From positions 95,160-159,159 of the forward strand of contig JAHEBQ010000005.1 of assembly GCA_024642205.1 (NCBI GenBank): a stretch of 64,000 nucleotides of DNA, in the 5' to 3' direction. Under the pieces are notes generated by a model. The model was not told where the DNA came from. It worked only from the letters and a program-made list of their open reading frames with translations, and did not search any database. Of this stretch, positions 46,519 to 56,202 are shown piece by piece (the first letter of the stretch is position 1; each line of letters begins with the position of its first letter). This DNA comes from Planctomycetaceae bacterium (GTDB lineage: Bacteria > Planctomycetota > Planctomycetia > Pirellulales > Pirellulaceae). A program made the translations under genes and the position numbers.

Positions 46519-47547
46519 TCAGTCCCAGCCGTGCGCTTTCTGAACTTTGATCATGGTGTCGAGAATCGTGTTCCACGTCTCCGGCGTCTCCAACATGACA
46601 TTGGGAAACATGCAACCATCCCAGCAAATGTGATTGATTCCGCGTGCCGCCCCGTCTTGGAGCCAATACCCCGAACACTTGACGATATCGAGTTTTCCGT
46701 TGGGATCGTCGGCGGGACAATGTTTGCCGGTTTTGTCATGGGCGCCGGCACCATGGACTTCACCGTCATTTTGAGCAACATGAAAATCAATGGTCCAGGG
46801 TCTCAGTTTGTCGGTCATTGTCTTGTAGGCGGCCCAAAATTCTTCCTCGCTGTAGCCCTCATGCAGCAACGAATGTTCGGGAGCGTTGTAACCCATCAGG
46901 TAGAGGTAGGTGTGGGCAAGGTCAGCCTGGAATCCCAGCGTTCCGGGCATGTTGACTTCTTCCAGCAGATCCAACATGTCCCTCCACGAATGCATCCCGG
47001 CCCAGCAGATCTCGCCTTCCGCGGCCAGTCGCTCACCATGGTCGGCGGCAATTTTGGCGGCTTCTTTGAACGTGGTCGCAATTCTTGTCGTGTTCGCCGC
47101 CGGATTCTCACGCCACTTGTCGACGCCAAATTCAGCGGAGTCGATCCGAATACACCCGTATTTGCGTACCCCGTGCTCGTTGAAAATCTTCGCGATGCGG
47201 CAGGCTTTTTTTACCGCGGTCAGAAATTTATCGGTTGCTTCCTTGTCGCCCATGGCACTGTCACCGACCGTTCCAGGCCAAACCGGAGCAACCAATGATC
47301 CAACGCACAACCCTTTGCCTTGGATCAGGTCGGCAATTTCCTTCAATTCGTCATCGGTCGAATCCGGATCGGTGTGAGGCAGGAACAGGAAATAATCCAC
47401 CCCGTCAAATTTGCGGCCATCAACTTCCGCGGCGACGGTCAAGTCAAGCATTCGCTCCAGGCTGATGGGCGGCTCCTGCCCCTCGTCGGTCCCCTTACCG
47501 ACCAGTCCTGGCCACATCGCGTTGTGAAGTTTTGGTTGTTGACTCAT
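46519..47547 (-). CDS. Sugar phosphate isomerase/epimerase-type TIM-barrel protein
   Basis: A 342-residue protein of the xylose-isomerase-like / AP-endonuclease-2 TIM-barrel class. Patterns with candidate metal ligands are [30 protein letters not shown] (Glu), [14 protein letters not shown] (Asp, His), [19 protein letters not shown] (His) and [13 protein letters not shown] near the end. There is no signal peptide. AAGGA lies 8 bp before ATG 47547, which also starts the family-like sequence ([14 protein letters not shown]). It is between the cupin gene and the Gfo/Idh/MocA gene, all minus strand. The sugar substrate is unknown. Confidence 0.85.
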   Translation of the reverse strand: MSQQPKLHNAMWPGLVGKGTDEGQEPPISLERMLDLTVAAEVDGRKFDGVDYFLFLPHTDPDSTDDELKEIADLIQGKGLCVGSLVAPVWPGTVGDSAMGDKEATDKFLTAVKKACRIAKIFNEHGVRKYGCIRIDSAEFGVDKWRENPAANTTRIATTFKEAAKIAADHGERLAAEGEICWAGMHSWRDMLDLLEEVNMPGTLGFQADLAHTYLYLMGYNAPEHSLLHEGYSEEEFWAAYKTMTDKLRPWTIDFHVAQNDGEVHGAGAHDKTGKHCPADDPNGKLDIVKCSGYWLQDGAARGINHICWDGCMFPNVMLETPETWNTILDTMIKVQKAHGWD

Positions 47548-47612
47548 TGGTTTTCCTTGCCACGTTAGCGGTTTGTGTTTTGAATGTTTTGAAAATCCGG
47601 AAATCGAGATCC

Positions 47613-47647
47613 GAAACCTCCGGTTTCTGATCCCAGTCCCGGACTGG
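47613..47647. repeat. Two small tandem hairpins
   Basis: GAAACC-tcc-GGTTTC (47613-47627) and CCAGTC-ccg-GACTGG (47633-47647) are adjacent 6-bp perfect stems in the 111-bp gap between the cupin and the isomerase genes. No T-run follows. They could form an mRNA processing or stability element. Confidence 0.4.
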
Positions 47648-47658
47648 AGTATCAACGA

Positions 47659-48909
47659 CTACTTACGATGGTCACCAACCGCGGGAAGCTGGTCCCAGGT
47701 ATCGGGGCCAAAATAACGGAGCCCCACGAGCGGCTCGGAACCGCTGTTCTCAATCTCGACACCGCTGGTTGCAGCTTGGTGTGTGATAAAAACCTCATCG
47801 TCGGTGGTCTGACCGTAGTGAATGATTACCGGCGTTTGCAAATCCAAAGCACCGATACTGCCTTTGCCTTGAACCGTAATCCAACTGCTGGCTCCCGGGT
47901 CACTCAACGTGCATTTACAACCCGGGTCAACCGTCAACTCCCGTGCCGTAAACAATTGTTCACCGTTGACCGTACCGTAAACAATCCAGCGGTCACACCA
48001 TCCATCGCCTTTTTCGGCAACGATCGGCTCAAGGTAATTATGTTCCTTGAAACTCGGATCAACGTTTTTTTCCCAATCGAGCTGGCCAACAATAAAGTCC
48101 AGATCCTGGTGTTTTTCGGCTGGCATATCTTTGACCAATAACGACCAGGGCACGTAACGTCCTTCGACGATATTCTGGAACATTCCGAAGACATCGCTGC
48201 CCCACTGTGGCTCGTAGGTGCACAATGAACCGGGCGCGTGAAGCACACCCGGCGGGATCAGCCAACCGGTACCTCGTTTCAGTCGATATGCCTTGGACAG
48301 ATCGAGAATGCCGTTTTCGCCTTTGTTCCAGTTTGCGAGGCACTTGCGCAGGTCGGCCTTTGTCGTTCCCGGTTCGAGCCCCATGAAAGTATGTGGGAAA
48401 TTGTTGTCACAGTTGTTGTATTGCGGCGGGAAGTAATAACTTTCCGGCTTTCCTTCCTGCCCGACCAACGCGGCATCGGCAGCGTTCTGATGCATGTGGT
48501 GCGGGATCGGACCCATGTTGTCAAAGAATTTTGAATAGACCGGCCATTTATGGTATTTGTCCCAAATCCTGGATCCGATCAAGTCTTTCCCTGATTCAGC
48601 GACGGCATCACGAAGCAGAAAAACTTCTCCCCCGAATCGACAAAAACTCAGACCTTCTGTTGCTTCACGATTTTCATTGGCACATTCGGTCGTGCTTCCA
48701 AACCATCGTTCATCGATACCTCCCCTTTGAGCACCCATGGCGTAATAATCATCCGGATGAAGCCGGATCCGTTTTCCAGGATGAAGAAAGCTGCGCGGCA
48801 CCCACGTGGGGGTCAGCCTGAGTAATCCGCCTCCCGCGTCCATGGCCCTATCAAGGATCTGGCTAACGTTGTCAGAGCGGACGGCGGGGAGCGATTGGGA
48901 AGACGGCAT
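47659..48909 (-). CDS. Cupin protein resembling class I mannose-6-phosphate isomerase
   Basis: A 416-residue protein with double-cupin character. The metal-binding region is MGPIPHHMHQNAADAALVGQEGKPESYYF, whose clustered His residues and Glu recall the zinc site of phosphomannose isomerases. GTGWLIPPGVLHAPGSLC is a second cupin element with His, and the C-terminal half has the VQGKGSIGALDLQTP cupin pattern. A true phosphomannose isomerase is not certain, since the catalytic Arg/Lys context was not seen. It begins 123 bp from the divergent DUF4432 gene and is upstream of the isomerase and Gfo/Idh/MocA genes. Confidence 0.8.
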   Translation of the reverse strand: MPSSQSLPAVRSDNVSQILDRAMDAGGGLLRLTPTWVPRSFLHPGKRIRLHPDDYYAMGAQRGGIDERWFGSTTECANENREATEGLSFCRFGGEVFLLRDAVAESGKDLIGSRIWDKYHKWPVYSKFFDNMGPIPHHMHQNAADAALVGQEGKPESYYFPPQYNNCDNNFPHTFMGLEPGTTKADLRKCLANWNKGENGILDLSKAYRLKRGTGWLIPPGVLHAPGSLCTYEPQWGSDVFGMFQNIVEGRYVPWSLLVKDMPAEKHQDLDFIVGQLDWEKNVDPSFKEHNYLEPIVAEKGDGWCDRWIVYGTVNGEQLFTARELTVDPGCKCTLSDPGASSWITVQGKGSIGALDLQTPVIIHYGQTTDDEVFITHQAATSGVEIENSGSEPLVGLRYFGPDTWDQLPAVGDHRK

Positions 48910-49032
48910 GGGGAAAAAAATCTCTCGAATACGTGTAATGTAGGAACAAAAGTTTTAAGCTGTTTTTGCCGCGCTCGCAAGCAACTTTCCAGTGATAGTT
49001 TTCGCCAGTTCAATTCACCAAGAGTATATTCA

Positions 49033-50172
49033 ATGCAGCCGCAATCTCATGTAATAAACCCAATCGCCGCAGCCCCGCAGCTGAAACAGTCCGGTGGGAC
49101 AAAAACGCTCGGTTTTGAGTTTCAGCGCCTCGCTCACGGTCAAAGCGCAGGTATCGACCAGGTCACGTTAACCTGCGGCTCGAAGAAAATTGACGTCCTT
49201 CCAACACGTGGGATGGGAATTTGGCGAGCCGAAAACAACGGAATTCGATTTGGCTGGGATTCGCCCATCTCCGGGCCCGTCCATCCGATGTGGGTCGATG
49301 TCTCTGAGCCTAGCGGACTGGGATGGCTGGATGGTTTTGACGAAATGATGGTTCGCTGCGGTTTGGCCAGCAACGGTGCACCGGAATTTGACACCCATGG
49401 GAAACTCGTCTGGCCACTTCATGGTCGCATTGCCAATTTGCCGGCGGCTATGGCTAAAGTCGACATTGATGAATCCGCCGGGCGAATCACGATCCGAGGG
49501 ACGGTCAACGAAAACCGATTTCATTTTCTACGATTGCAGTTGGAAACGGAAATTGGAATGCAAATTGATTCGGATGAAATCTCGGTCGTTGACCGGGTCA
49601 CCAACCTCTCCAACCGGCCCACCAGTTTTCAAATGCTTTACCACTGCAACTTCGGGCCGCCGATTCTTGGATCGGGTAGCCAGTTTTTTGCACCCGTGAA
49701 AAAGATTGTCCCCCGCAACGCTCACGCGGCGGTGGGTATGGAAAACTGGAACCGATTCAGCGGGCCGGATGCGGGTTATGCCGAGCAGGTTTATTTCATG
49801 GAACTAGCTGCCGGTCCGGACGATCACACGATTGTCTTGCTCAGCAACTCAGAGCAAACCAATGGTGTCAGTATCCGCTACAACGAAATTTTTCTCCCCT
49901 GTTTTTCACTGTGGAAAAACACGGTGGGTGAAGCTGACGGTTATGTCACCGGACTCGAACCGGCTACGAATTTCCCGAACCCCCGGAGTTTTGAAGAATC
50001 CAACGGTCGTGTGGCCTGCCTTGCGCCGGGGGAAAGTCGAACTTTGTCGTTGAACATCGGCATGCTTACTGACTCGGCGCAAGTTGCCGCGGCGTTGGGC
50101 AAGGTGGATGAACTTTCTGTCGACGATCCGCAAATCGCGAAACAACCGTTGGAAGATTGGTGTTCGATGTAA
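49033..50172 (+). CDS. DUF4432 aldose-epimerase-like protein
   Basis: A 379-residue beta-sandwich protein of the galactose mutarotase superfamily, DUF4432 group. Typical patterns are DVLPTRGMGIWRAENNGIRFGWDSP, GWLDGFDEMMVRCGLASNGAPEFD and LWPLHG-like VWPLHGRIANLPA with the candidate catalytic His. FQMLYHCNFGPPILGSGS and YVTGLEPATNFPNPR with the Glu typical of mutarotases complete it. It would interconvert anomers or bind a sugar; the substrate is unknown. ATG at 49033 is chosen because the upstream extension to 48895 overlaps the divergent cupin gene. No signal peptide. Confidence 0.9.
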   Translation: MQPQSHVINPIAAAPQLKQSGGTKTLGFEFQRLAHGQSAGIDQVTLTCGSKKIDVLPTRGMGIWRAENNGIRFGWDSPISGPVHPMWVDVSEPSGLGWLDGFDEMMVRCGLASNGAPEFDTHGKLVWPLHGRIANLPAAMAKVDIDESAGRITIRGTVNENRFHFLRLQLETEIGMQIDSDEISVVDRVTNLSNRPTSFQMLYHCNFGPPILGSGSQFFAPVKKIVPRNAHAAVGMENWNRFSGPDAGYAEQVYFMELAAGPDDHTIVLLSNSEQTNGVSIRYNEIFLPCFSLWKNTVGEADGYVTGLEPATNFPNPRSFEESNGRVACLAPGESRTLSLNIGMLTDSAQVAAALGKVDELSVDDPQIAKQPLEDWCSM

Positions 50173-50228
50173 TTCAAGAGCTCGCTTAGGGCGACACCGC
50201 TGCATACCGGGGCACTTCGTGGCTCTGC

Positions 50229-51560
50229 CTACCGGTCACGCAGTCCCCGGTTAACAAACCGAAGCTCATGCCCCATCCGGGAATGATCAAATTCGGATTG
50301 GCCCTCCAACTGCCGAAACACCTGATGCCCCATGACCCAAGTCGCAATCGGCCAGCCAGTCAATTCGGTTCCATGCCAGGGGCTCCAGCGGCATTTGGTT
50401 TCCTGTTTCTCGTTCAAAATCACCTGCTTGAGCGTCATGTCAACCAGCGTCAAGTCGGCATCGCAGCCAACCTCGATTTTGCCTTTGTTCTGAATCCCCC
50501 AGACCCGAGCCGGTTCGCTGCTCATCCATTTCACGACCTGTTCAATCGTACAAAGCCCTTGCGATATCCGATCAAGCATCAGGGCCAACGAGTTTTCGAC
50601 GGCCGGTAAACCGGATGGACAGGCCGGATATGGCAACTGTTTTTCCTCGATTGTGTGCGGAGCGTGGTCCGTCGCGATCACGGTAATGACTCCGTCCAGC
50701 AATGCCTGCCAGAGCTTTTCGTTATCAAGCCTGGTTTTGATCGACGGATTCATCTTGACCAGTGAACCCAGCCGTTTGTAGTCGTCAATATTGAACAACA
50801 GATGATGCGGACAAACCTCGGCCGAAATCAAGTCACCTCCGGCAGCAATCAACTCGATTTCGTCAGCCGTAGAAACATGCAGAACATGAAAGGGGTGGTT
50901 GTGTCGAACCGCCAAGTCAATCGCCCGCTGAGTCGCGATGAATGCCGCCTGATGATCCCGCACACGGGAATGGACTGCGACGTCGGTGGAACCGGCAAAC
51001 TTTTCCGCGTTGGCCCGGACCGTCGTTTCGTCTTCACAATGAGCGCAAATCGGCAGCGTCGTATCGGCAAAAATCTTTTCCAGCGCATCCTGCTCGTCCA
51101 CCAGCAGATCCCCGGTACTGGAACCAATAAAGATCTTGATGCCCGGCGTCCGTTCGGCGTGTTTTAGCACCTCGATATTCTCCGTCGTGGCCCCGATGTA
51201 GAAACCGTAATTGACCAGGGAGCGACTGCCCGCGAGCTTCAGTTTCTCGTTCAACGCGGTTTGCGTGACCGTGTTGGGTAGGGTATTCGGCATTTCCAGA
51301 AAACTCGTCACGCCTCCCTTCGCGCAAGCCCGTGAGGCATGGGCCAAGTCCTCCTTGTGAGTCAAACCGGGCTCGCGAAAATGAACCTGATCGTCAATAA
51401 CGCCCGGCAAAAGGTGCATGCCGGTCGCGTCAATGACATTGTCAACCGCCGTTTGCACCGCGACATCGATTGCGGCAATGCTTGAGCCCTCGATCAAAAC
51501 GGACGTTTCGGCAGCTCCGCCAGGCAAAATGACGGTCGCGTTCTTAATCAGAGTTTTCAT
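50229..51560 (-). CDS. pyrC: Dihydroorotase
   Basis: Third step of pyrimidine synthesis, cyclising carbamoyl aspartate. The 443-residue amidohydrolase-superfamily protein has [20 protein letters not shown], where the first zinc His of the usual HxH is Gln (Q58-V59-H60). This [10 protein letters not shown] form is known to me from Bacteroidetes-type dihydroorotases, so it is probably a functional variant. Other zinc-site parts are [20 protein letters not shown] and the [11 protein letters not shown] loop with the catalytic Asp. [14 protein letters not shown] is near the C-terminus. It stands alone without other pyr genes, convergent with the DUF4432 gene. Confidence 0.93.
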   Translation of the reverse strand: MKTLIKNATVILPGGAAETSVLIEGSSIAAIDVAVQTAVDNVIDATGMHLLPGVIDDQVHFREPGLTHKEDLAHASRACAKGGVTSFLEMPNTLPNTVTQTALNEKLKLAGSRSLVNYGFYIGATTENIEVLKHAERTPGIKIFIGSSTGDLLVDEQDALEKIFADTTLPICAHCEDETTVRANAEKFAGSTDVAVHSRVRDHQAAFIATQRAIDLAVRHNHPFHVLHVSTADEIELIAAGGDLISAEVCPHHLLFNIDDYKRLGSLVKMNPSIKTRLDNEKLWQALLDGVITVIATDHAPHTIEEKQLPYPACPSGLPAVENSLALMLDRISQGLCTIEQVVKWMSSEPARVWGIQNKGKIEVGCDADLTLVDMTLKQVILNEKQETKCRWSPWHGTELTGWPIATWVMGHQVFRQLEGQSEFDHSRMGHELRFVNRGLRDR

Positions 51561-51771
51561 GAAATGTTGATTGGATTTGGAATCGAAATTTGGATATGAC
51601 AGATGATACGAACTAATGGCGGGCTTGTCTTTCGGTGACCCTGCGGCTCAACCACGTCAATTGGCGACATCGAGCAATCAGATTGCAGTAACGGGTTGGA
51701 GAATTGAGCCAGGATTGCGATACTGACCTACTCGCTTCAAACCCCCTACGTACCCCGAGGAATCTCGTCCA

Positions 51772-54213
51772 ATGCCCGACCAGGATTTCGAAAAACTTGG
51801 CCAGTTCTATCTGGGAAAAGAATACGATCAAGCAGCTCGCAAACGGACCGAGGATTTGCTGCTCTACGATTCACGGGATCTTTGCACGCACGCGATTGTG
51901 GTCGGAATGACGGGAAGTGGAAAGACCGGCCTCTGCATCGACTTGCTCGAAGAAGCCGCGATGGACAATATTCCATCCATTGTGATCGACCCCAAGGGAG
52001 ACATTTCCAATCTCTTGCTGACATTCCCCAACCTCAGCCCCGAAGAATTCCGACCCTGGATCGATGAGGGTCAAGCCGCTCGAAAAGGGGTCACGCCAGA
52101 GGTCTTCGCTACCCAGGAAGCCGAAAAATGGAAAAAAGGCCTGTCCGAATGGGGGCAATCTTGTGAACGAATTCGGACGTTGCGCGAAAAAGTAGAAATG
52201 CGAATCTACACGCCCGGCAGTACGACCGGCCGCCCCCTGACCATCCTGAAATCGTTTGCTTCACCTGGCCCAGCGATCCTGGAGGATGCCGATGCCCTGC
52301 AAGACCGGATCAGCTCGGCCACCTCCGGTTTGTTGGCGCTGCTGGGCATCGAAGCGGACCCGATCAACTCGCAGGAGCACATTCTGATTTCGAAAATCCT
52401 CGATTACAACTGGCAAAAAGGTGTCGACCTCGACTTGGGCAAGCTGATCCGGCAGATCCAGACGCCACCGTTTGATCGAGTCGGAATCATGGACGTCGAA
52501 GATTTTTGCTCAAAGAAAGATCGTCAGTCGCTGGCCATGACGTTGAACAATCTGTTGGCTTCACCATCGTTTTCCAGCTGGCTTCAGGGTGAAGCAATTG
52601 ACATCAAGCGAATGCTTCACACACGCGAAGGCAAGCCGTGTATTTCGATCATTTCCATCGCACACCTCTCCGACAAAGAGCGAATGTTTTTCGTGACGAT
52701 TGTCCTCAGTGAGATGATCACCTGGATGCGTTCGCAAGCTGGAACGTCGAGTCTGCGGGCGCTCCTCTACATGGATGAAGTTTTTGGTTACTTCCCACCG
52801 ACTCAAAACCCTCCCTCTAAAAAACCGATGTTGACGTTGCTTAAACAGGCCCGCGCTTTCGGCCTCGGCTGTGTGCTGGCGACACAAAACCCGGTTGACC
52901 TGGATTACAAAGGACTTTCAAACGCCGGAACCTGGTTCCTGGGCCGCCTGCAAACCGAGCGAGACAAAGCCCGCGTGCTCGAGGGGCTCGAAGGCGCGTC
53001 GTCCAAAGCAGGTGCGACGTTTGACCGCGGCGAGATGGAGAAAATACTTGCCGGACTTGGCAGTCGCGTATTCCTGATGAATAACGTCAACGATGACCAA
53101 CCGGTGGTTTTCGAAACACGCTGGGCAATGTCCTACCTGCGTGGCCCGTTGACACGCATTCAGCTGCAGGAGCTGGTTGAATCCGATCACAAATACGATG
53201 CCGAGAAAATCACGGCTGCCTCATCGGAACCAGTCCATCGCTCCACTGAATCTGCCGAGACACTCGAATCCTCGGTCGACCATCGACAGTTCATTCCCGA
53301 TTCCGTTAAGCAGTTCTATTTGGAACCGAATGAACGTATCACCAATGACGATCGCCTGGTATACCGCCCGGCTTTGTATGGGCGTGGGCGTTTGCACTTT
53401 GTTAAGTCTTCTTGCAAAGTCGATCAATGGGTGGAAAAGTCGTTCCTGGCGGCGGTCTCCGGCGAGGAAATGCCCAATGAAATCTGGGATTCAGCAGATC
53501 CAGTTGAGTCAAGACTGGACTTCGACACCCGGCCTCTCGGAGCCGCCGAGTTTGCCAGGCTGCCGTCCGATCTGCAAAAGGCCGGGAACTATTCAACATG
53601 GAATAAAGAACTCAAAGAATACCTGTATCGCCGTCAGGAAATGACCATCTGGAAATGCGAAGAACTCAAAAAGTATTCAGAACCGGATGAAACACTCGGC
53701 GATTTCAAAATCCGCCTCGAGCAACTGGCGTCTGAGAATCGCGACGACAAGGTGGAAGAGCTTCGCGAGAAATATGCCAGGAAATTTGCGATGTTGCGGA
53801 GCCGAATTCGTCGCGCCCAAGACAAAGTTGAAGTCGAACAATCGCAGTACAAGCAAAGCCGATTGTCATCTTACCTGTCTGCCGGGACGACGCTGATGGG
53901 CGCGTTACTCGGTCGACGGTCCAGCCGCAGTGCTGCTGCTTCCGCCCGTTCGTTTGGCCGATCAGGAAAAGAAAAAGACGACATTGGACGCGCCAAGGAC
54001 AATCTGGAAGAACTTCAAACGAGTCTCCGCGAGCTCGAACAACAATTCGACAAAGACGTCGCGGAACTCAAGGACAAGCTTGCCGTCAACAACCTCGAAT
54101 ACAGTGAGTTGAAACTCGGCCCACGGAAAAGCGATATTTCAGTCGAAGATTTTGGAATCTGCTGGTTGCCCTGGCGCGTTGATTCATCTGGAATCGCCGA
54201 GGCGATCTATTGA
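51772..54213 (+). CDS. HerA/FtsK-superfamily ATPase with C-terminal coiled coil
   Basis: An 813-residue protein. The Walker A motif GMTGSGKTG is near residue 45 and the Walker B-like ALLYMDEVFGYFPPTQNP is near 340. LATQNPVDLDYKGLSNAGTWFLGRLQTERDK, typical of HerA-like helicases, follows. The C-terminal third (about 600-790) is rich in coiled coil, and a Ser/Ala/Gly/Arg-rich segment near 700-730 (GALLGRRSSRSAAASARSFG) could be membrane-proximal or linker. GAGGAA lies about 10 bp before the ATG. No NurA nuclease or defence partner is adjacent. The cellular role is unknown; family members are widespread in bacteria as standalone ATPases. It overlaps the convergent VanZ gene by 7 bp. Confidence 0.88.
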   Translation: MPDQDFEKLGQFYLGKEYDQAARKRTEDLLLYDSRDLCTHAIVVGMTGSGKTGLCIDLLEEAAMDNIPSIVIDPKGDISNLLLTFPNLSPEEFRPWIDEGQAARKGVTPEVFATQEAEKWKKGLSEWGQSCERIRTLREKVEMRIYTPGSTTGRPLTILKSFASPGPAILEDADALQDRISSATSGLLALLGIEADPINSQEHILISKILDYNWQKGVDLDLGKLIRQIQTPPFDRVGIMDVEDFCSKKDRQSLAMTLNNLLASPSFSSWLQGEAIDIKRMLHTREGKPCISIISIAHLSDKERMFFVTIVLSEMITWMRSQAGTSSLRALLYMDEVFGYFPPTQNPPSKKPMLTLLKQARAFGLGCVLATQNPVDLDYKGLSNAGTWFLGRLQTERDKARVLEGLEGASSKAGATFDRGEMEKILAGLGSRVFLMNNVNDDQPVVFETRWAMSYLRGPLTRIQLQELVESDHKYDAEKITAASSEPVHRSTESAETLESSVDHRQFIPDSVKQFYLEPNERITNDDRLVYRPALYGRGRLHFVKSSCKVDQWVEKSFLAAVSGEEMPNEIWDSADPVESRLDFDTRPLGAAEFARLPSDLQKAGNYSTWNKELKEYLYRRQEMTIWKCEELKKYSEPDETLGDFKIRLEQLASENRDDKVEELREKYARKFAMLRSRIRRAQDKVEVEQSQYKQSRLSSYLSAGTTLMGALLGRRSSRSAAASARSFGRSGKEKDDIGRAKDNLEELQTSLRELEQQFDKDVAELKDKLAVNNLEYSELKLGPRKSDISVEDFGICWLPWRVDSSGIAEAIY

Positions 54214-54668
54214 CGGTCGGACATTGCCGGACAATCGACCAGGACCCATCGCTTCTTCGCCACGATCCAGACAGCAACCTGCCCAAACAACAGAATCCCC
54301 GCCATGTCAGCCAACCAGTCAGAAAGCGACAACGTGCGATGTGGCAGGTAGGCCTGGGAAAGTTCCTCAGCCGTTACCAGGACAGCCACAATCACTGATC
54401 CCATTAGGACCTTCCAGCCTCCCAATGGAAGTCGTTTCGCCCTGCAACTCAAATTGACCAGCAAGGACAATATTCCCATCAAAAAGAAATGCCCGACCTT
54501 GTCACCCCATGGGACCCAATTCAAAAATCCAAAGTCGGAATTCAGTTCGCCTCGATTGGCCAGAACAATCATCCAGATGATCATGCCACCCAATGCGAGG
54601 GCCAGCAAACCAAACAGGATTTGCTGTCGATTTCCCGATCCCGGACTGGTTGGTGAGACTCTGGTCAT
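54207..54668 (-). CDS. VanZ-family membrane protein
   Basis: A 153-residue protein with about four membrane segments (15-35, 60-72, 83-98 and 120-138). It has the VanZ hallmarks WGDKVGHFFLMGILS and EELSQAYLPHRTLSLSDWLADMAGI, in which Asp, His, Glu and Ser residues are conserved. VanZ proteins are linked to teicoplanin resistance in enterococci; elsewhere they are small integral membrane proteins of unknown job. Its ATG overlaps the upstream SGNH gene stop (ATGA), so the two are translationally coupled. Confidence 0.88.
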   Translation of the reverse strand: MTRVSPTSPGSGNRQQILFGLLALALGGMIIWMIVLANRGELNSDFGFLNWVPWGDKVGHFFLMGILSLLVNLSCRAKRLPLGGWKVLMGSVIVAVLVTAEELSQAYLPHRTLSLSDWLADMAGILLFGQVAVWIVAKKRWVLVDCPAMSDRQ

Positions 54669-56143
54669 TCCGTTTTCTCATGGGTCACCTTGCCTTCAGC
54701 CCAACGCTTAAGTCCCGCCAGTCGATCTTTCCCCAGTTCAAAGTACATGTATGGCAACGACTCCAAGTGTGCTGTAAACAGTTTTTCCTGGTCGATCAAG
54801 TCACCGGATGGCTTGACCATGCCTTGCCGGATCATCTCATCCAGCAGCAGTCCTGAAATCAGCTGATGACCACGGATGGTCGGATGCACATGATCCAGCA
54901 GTGATTCCCTGCCGGGGATTCCGTCGCTGGCCCGCGCTTCGAAAAATGCCTTTACGTCGACCAACGGGACACGAGTGTCTCGCGAGACATCGGCAATCAC
55001 GTCATATATCGGCTCAATGATCCGAAGCGGGCAGATGTCCTCTTCTTTTGCACGGATTAAATGCTGCTTGGCCTGCTTGAATTGGCCCAACTGCTGATAC
55101 GTCTGCCCGATTCGATATTGTAACTCGGCGTAACGCGGATCGATTTTCACCAACTGTTGCAGCTTTTCAAGATCGTGTACCAGGTCCGGCATGGCCCCGT
55201 CCCGGATTTGGATTGACTCCCAGAGTTCGACAAACTGCTCCAATTCAGCAGACGAGAGCTCGGAACGATTTTGGCTTTTGAAAGGCGACGCGTCGCGAAG
55301 ATTACAAGTCGGATTGCAGAGGATTAACGGGACATTCGCGTTCCTGGCCGTCATCACCATCCGCCGAAGGTTATGCTCAAAATGCTGCACGACATCGCGC
55401 TTCCACTGGTCATCACGGTGATATTTTTCGAGTCCTTTTCGAAAATCCAGGCGGGCTTCGACTTCCGTTGAAAGTTGCGTCGCTGGAAGGGACGCCGTGT
55501 CGGAGTTCCTAATATCGACAACCACGTTGCGCAGAAAAGCATAGGTTTTGATCGACGACAGCCATTCGTGTGCCGTAACCGCCCACAATGGCGTTGCTTT
55601 CACGGATTCATAGGTCCGATCCTCAAGGAACTCGTTGTGGCCGGTATAGAGCACGACCAAATCCGGCTCGTACCCCATAATCTCCTCCATGATGGGAGCC
55701 AGCCGATAACTCGCGTACGAAACGCCGCCACAATTAATGACGTTCCACTGCTTGGAGGGATCGACCGCCTGCAGTCGCAATTCCAGCCAGGTCGAAAACG
55801 CGGTCTCGATGGCAAATGGTCTGCCTTGAACCGTTGAACCACCAAGGCAGAAGACCCTGAATTCATCCGCGGGCTTTTCAATCAGAAAACTCTCGGGACA
55901 AAACAGCGGGTACCGCGATTTTGCCACTTCGTAACACGTTCCTGAGTCATCGACCTCGAATAACGATCGAATCGAAGAAAACCCGACATAGGGATCGCTG
56001 ATCGAACCAGGCGGTTGCCAACCAAACGACTGAAGCCCTAATTCCAACAACAAGAATGGCAACAGTCCCAGTAAAACTGCGCCCATTCGAAACAGAATCG
56101 AACGTTGTTTGAGCCGAAAGGCTCCTGTGCGATTTCCCAACAC
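54665..56143 (-). CDS. SGNH/GDSL hydrolase with TPR-like segment
   Basis: A 492-residue membrane-anchored esterase-like protein. A hydrophobic anchor lies at residues 20-35 (MGAVLLGLLPFLLLELGL). Block I is FCLGGSTVQG with the nucleophile Ser, block II NCGGVSYASYR, block III VVLYTGHNEFLEDRTYE and block V LLDHVHPT with the catalytic Asp-His. A TPR-like helix pair sits at about 345-385 (YAELQYRIGQTYQQLGQFKQAK). SGNH proteins of this kind remove or transfer acyl groups on sugars. Start is GTG at 56143; ATG at 56086 is an alternative. It couples to VanZ and faces the divergent carbamoyltransferase gene, suggesting a shared glycan or natural-product pathway. Confidence 0.87.
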   Translation of the reverse strand: MLGNRTGAFRLKQRSILFRMGAVLLGLLPFLLLELGLQSFGWQPPGSISDPYVGFSSIRSLFEVDDSGTCYEVAKSRYPLFCPESFLIEKPADEFRVFCLGGSTVQGRPFAIETAFSTWLELRLQAVDPSKQWNVINCGGVSYASYRLAPIMEEIMGYEPDLVVLYTGHNEFLEDRTYESVKATPLWAVTAHEWLSSIKTYAFLRNVVVDIRNSDTASLPATQLSTEVEARLDFRKGLEKYHRDDQWKRDVVQHFEHNLRRMVMTARNANVPLILCNPTCNLRDASPFKSQNRSELSSAELEQFVELWESIQIRDGAMPDLVHDLEKLQQLVKIDPRYAELQYRIGQTYQQLGQFKQAKQHLIRAKEEDICPLRIIEPIYDVIADVSRDTRVPLVDVKAFFEARASDGIPGRESLLDHVHPTIRGHQLISGLLLDEMIRQGMVKPSGDLIDQEKLFTAHLESLPYMYFELGKDRLAGLKRWAEGKVTHEKTE

Positions 56144-56153
56144 GTGTCACGCC

Positions 56154-56182
56154 CCGACATATTTACCCGCGACAAGTATAAT
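56154..56182 (+). promoter_or_regulatory. Strong candidate promoter of the carbamoyltransferase gene
   Basis: A perfect -10 TATAAT (56177-56182) is preceded 17 bp upstream by CCGACA (56154-56159), which matches four of six of TTGACA. The predicted start of transcription is about 14 bp before the GTG start, leaving a very short leader. It lies in the 59-bp gap between the divergent SGNH and carbamoyltransferase genes. Confidence 0.55.
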
Positions 56183-56202
56183 CCAGTTTTCAATTCTCAT
56201 GT

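Noticed and set aside
47589..47650. Dispersed palindromic repeat family linking the gaps at 47.6 kb, 60.8 kb and 22.7 kb
   Set aside because: The three gaps share only vague GATCC- and AAATC-rich wording, with no consistent alignment.
51772..54213. HerA-like ATPase as part of a defence system
   Set aside because: No nuclease, methylase, sensor or toxin gene is adjacent; neighbours are dihydroorotase and VanZ.
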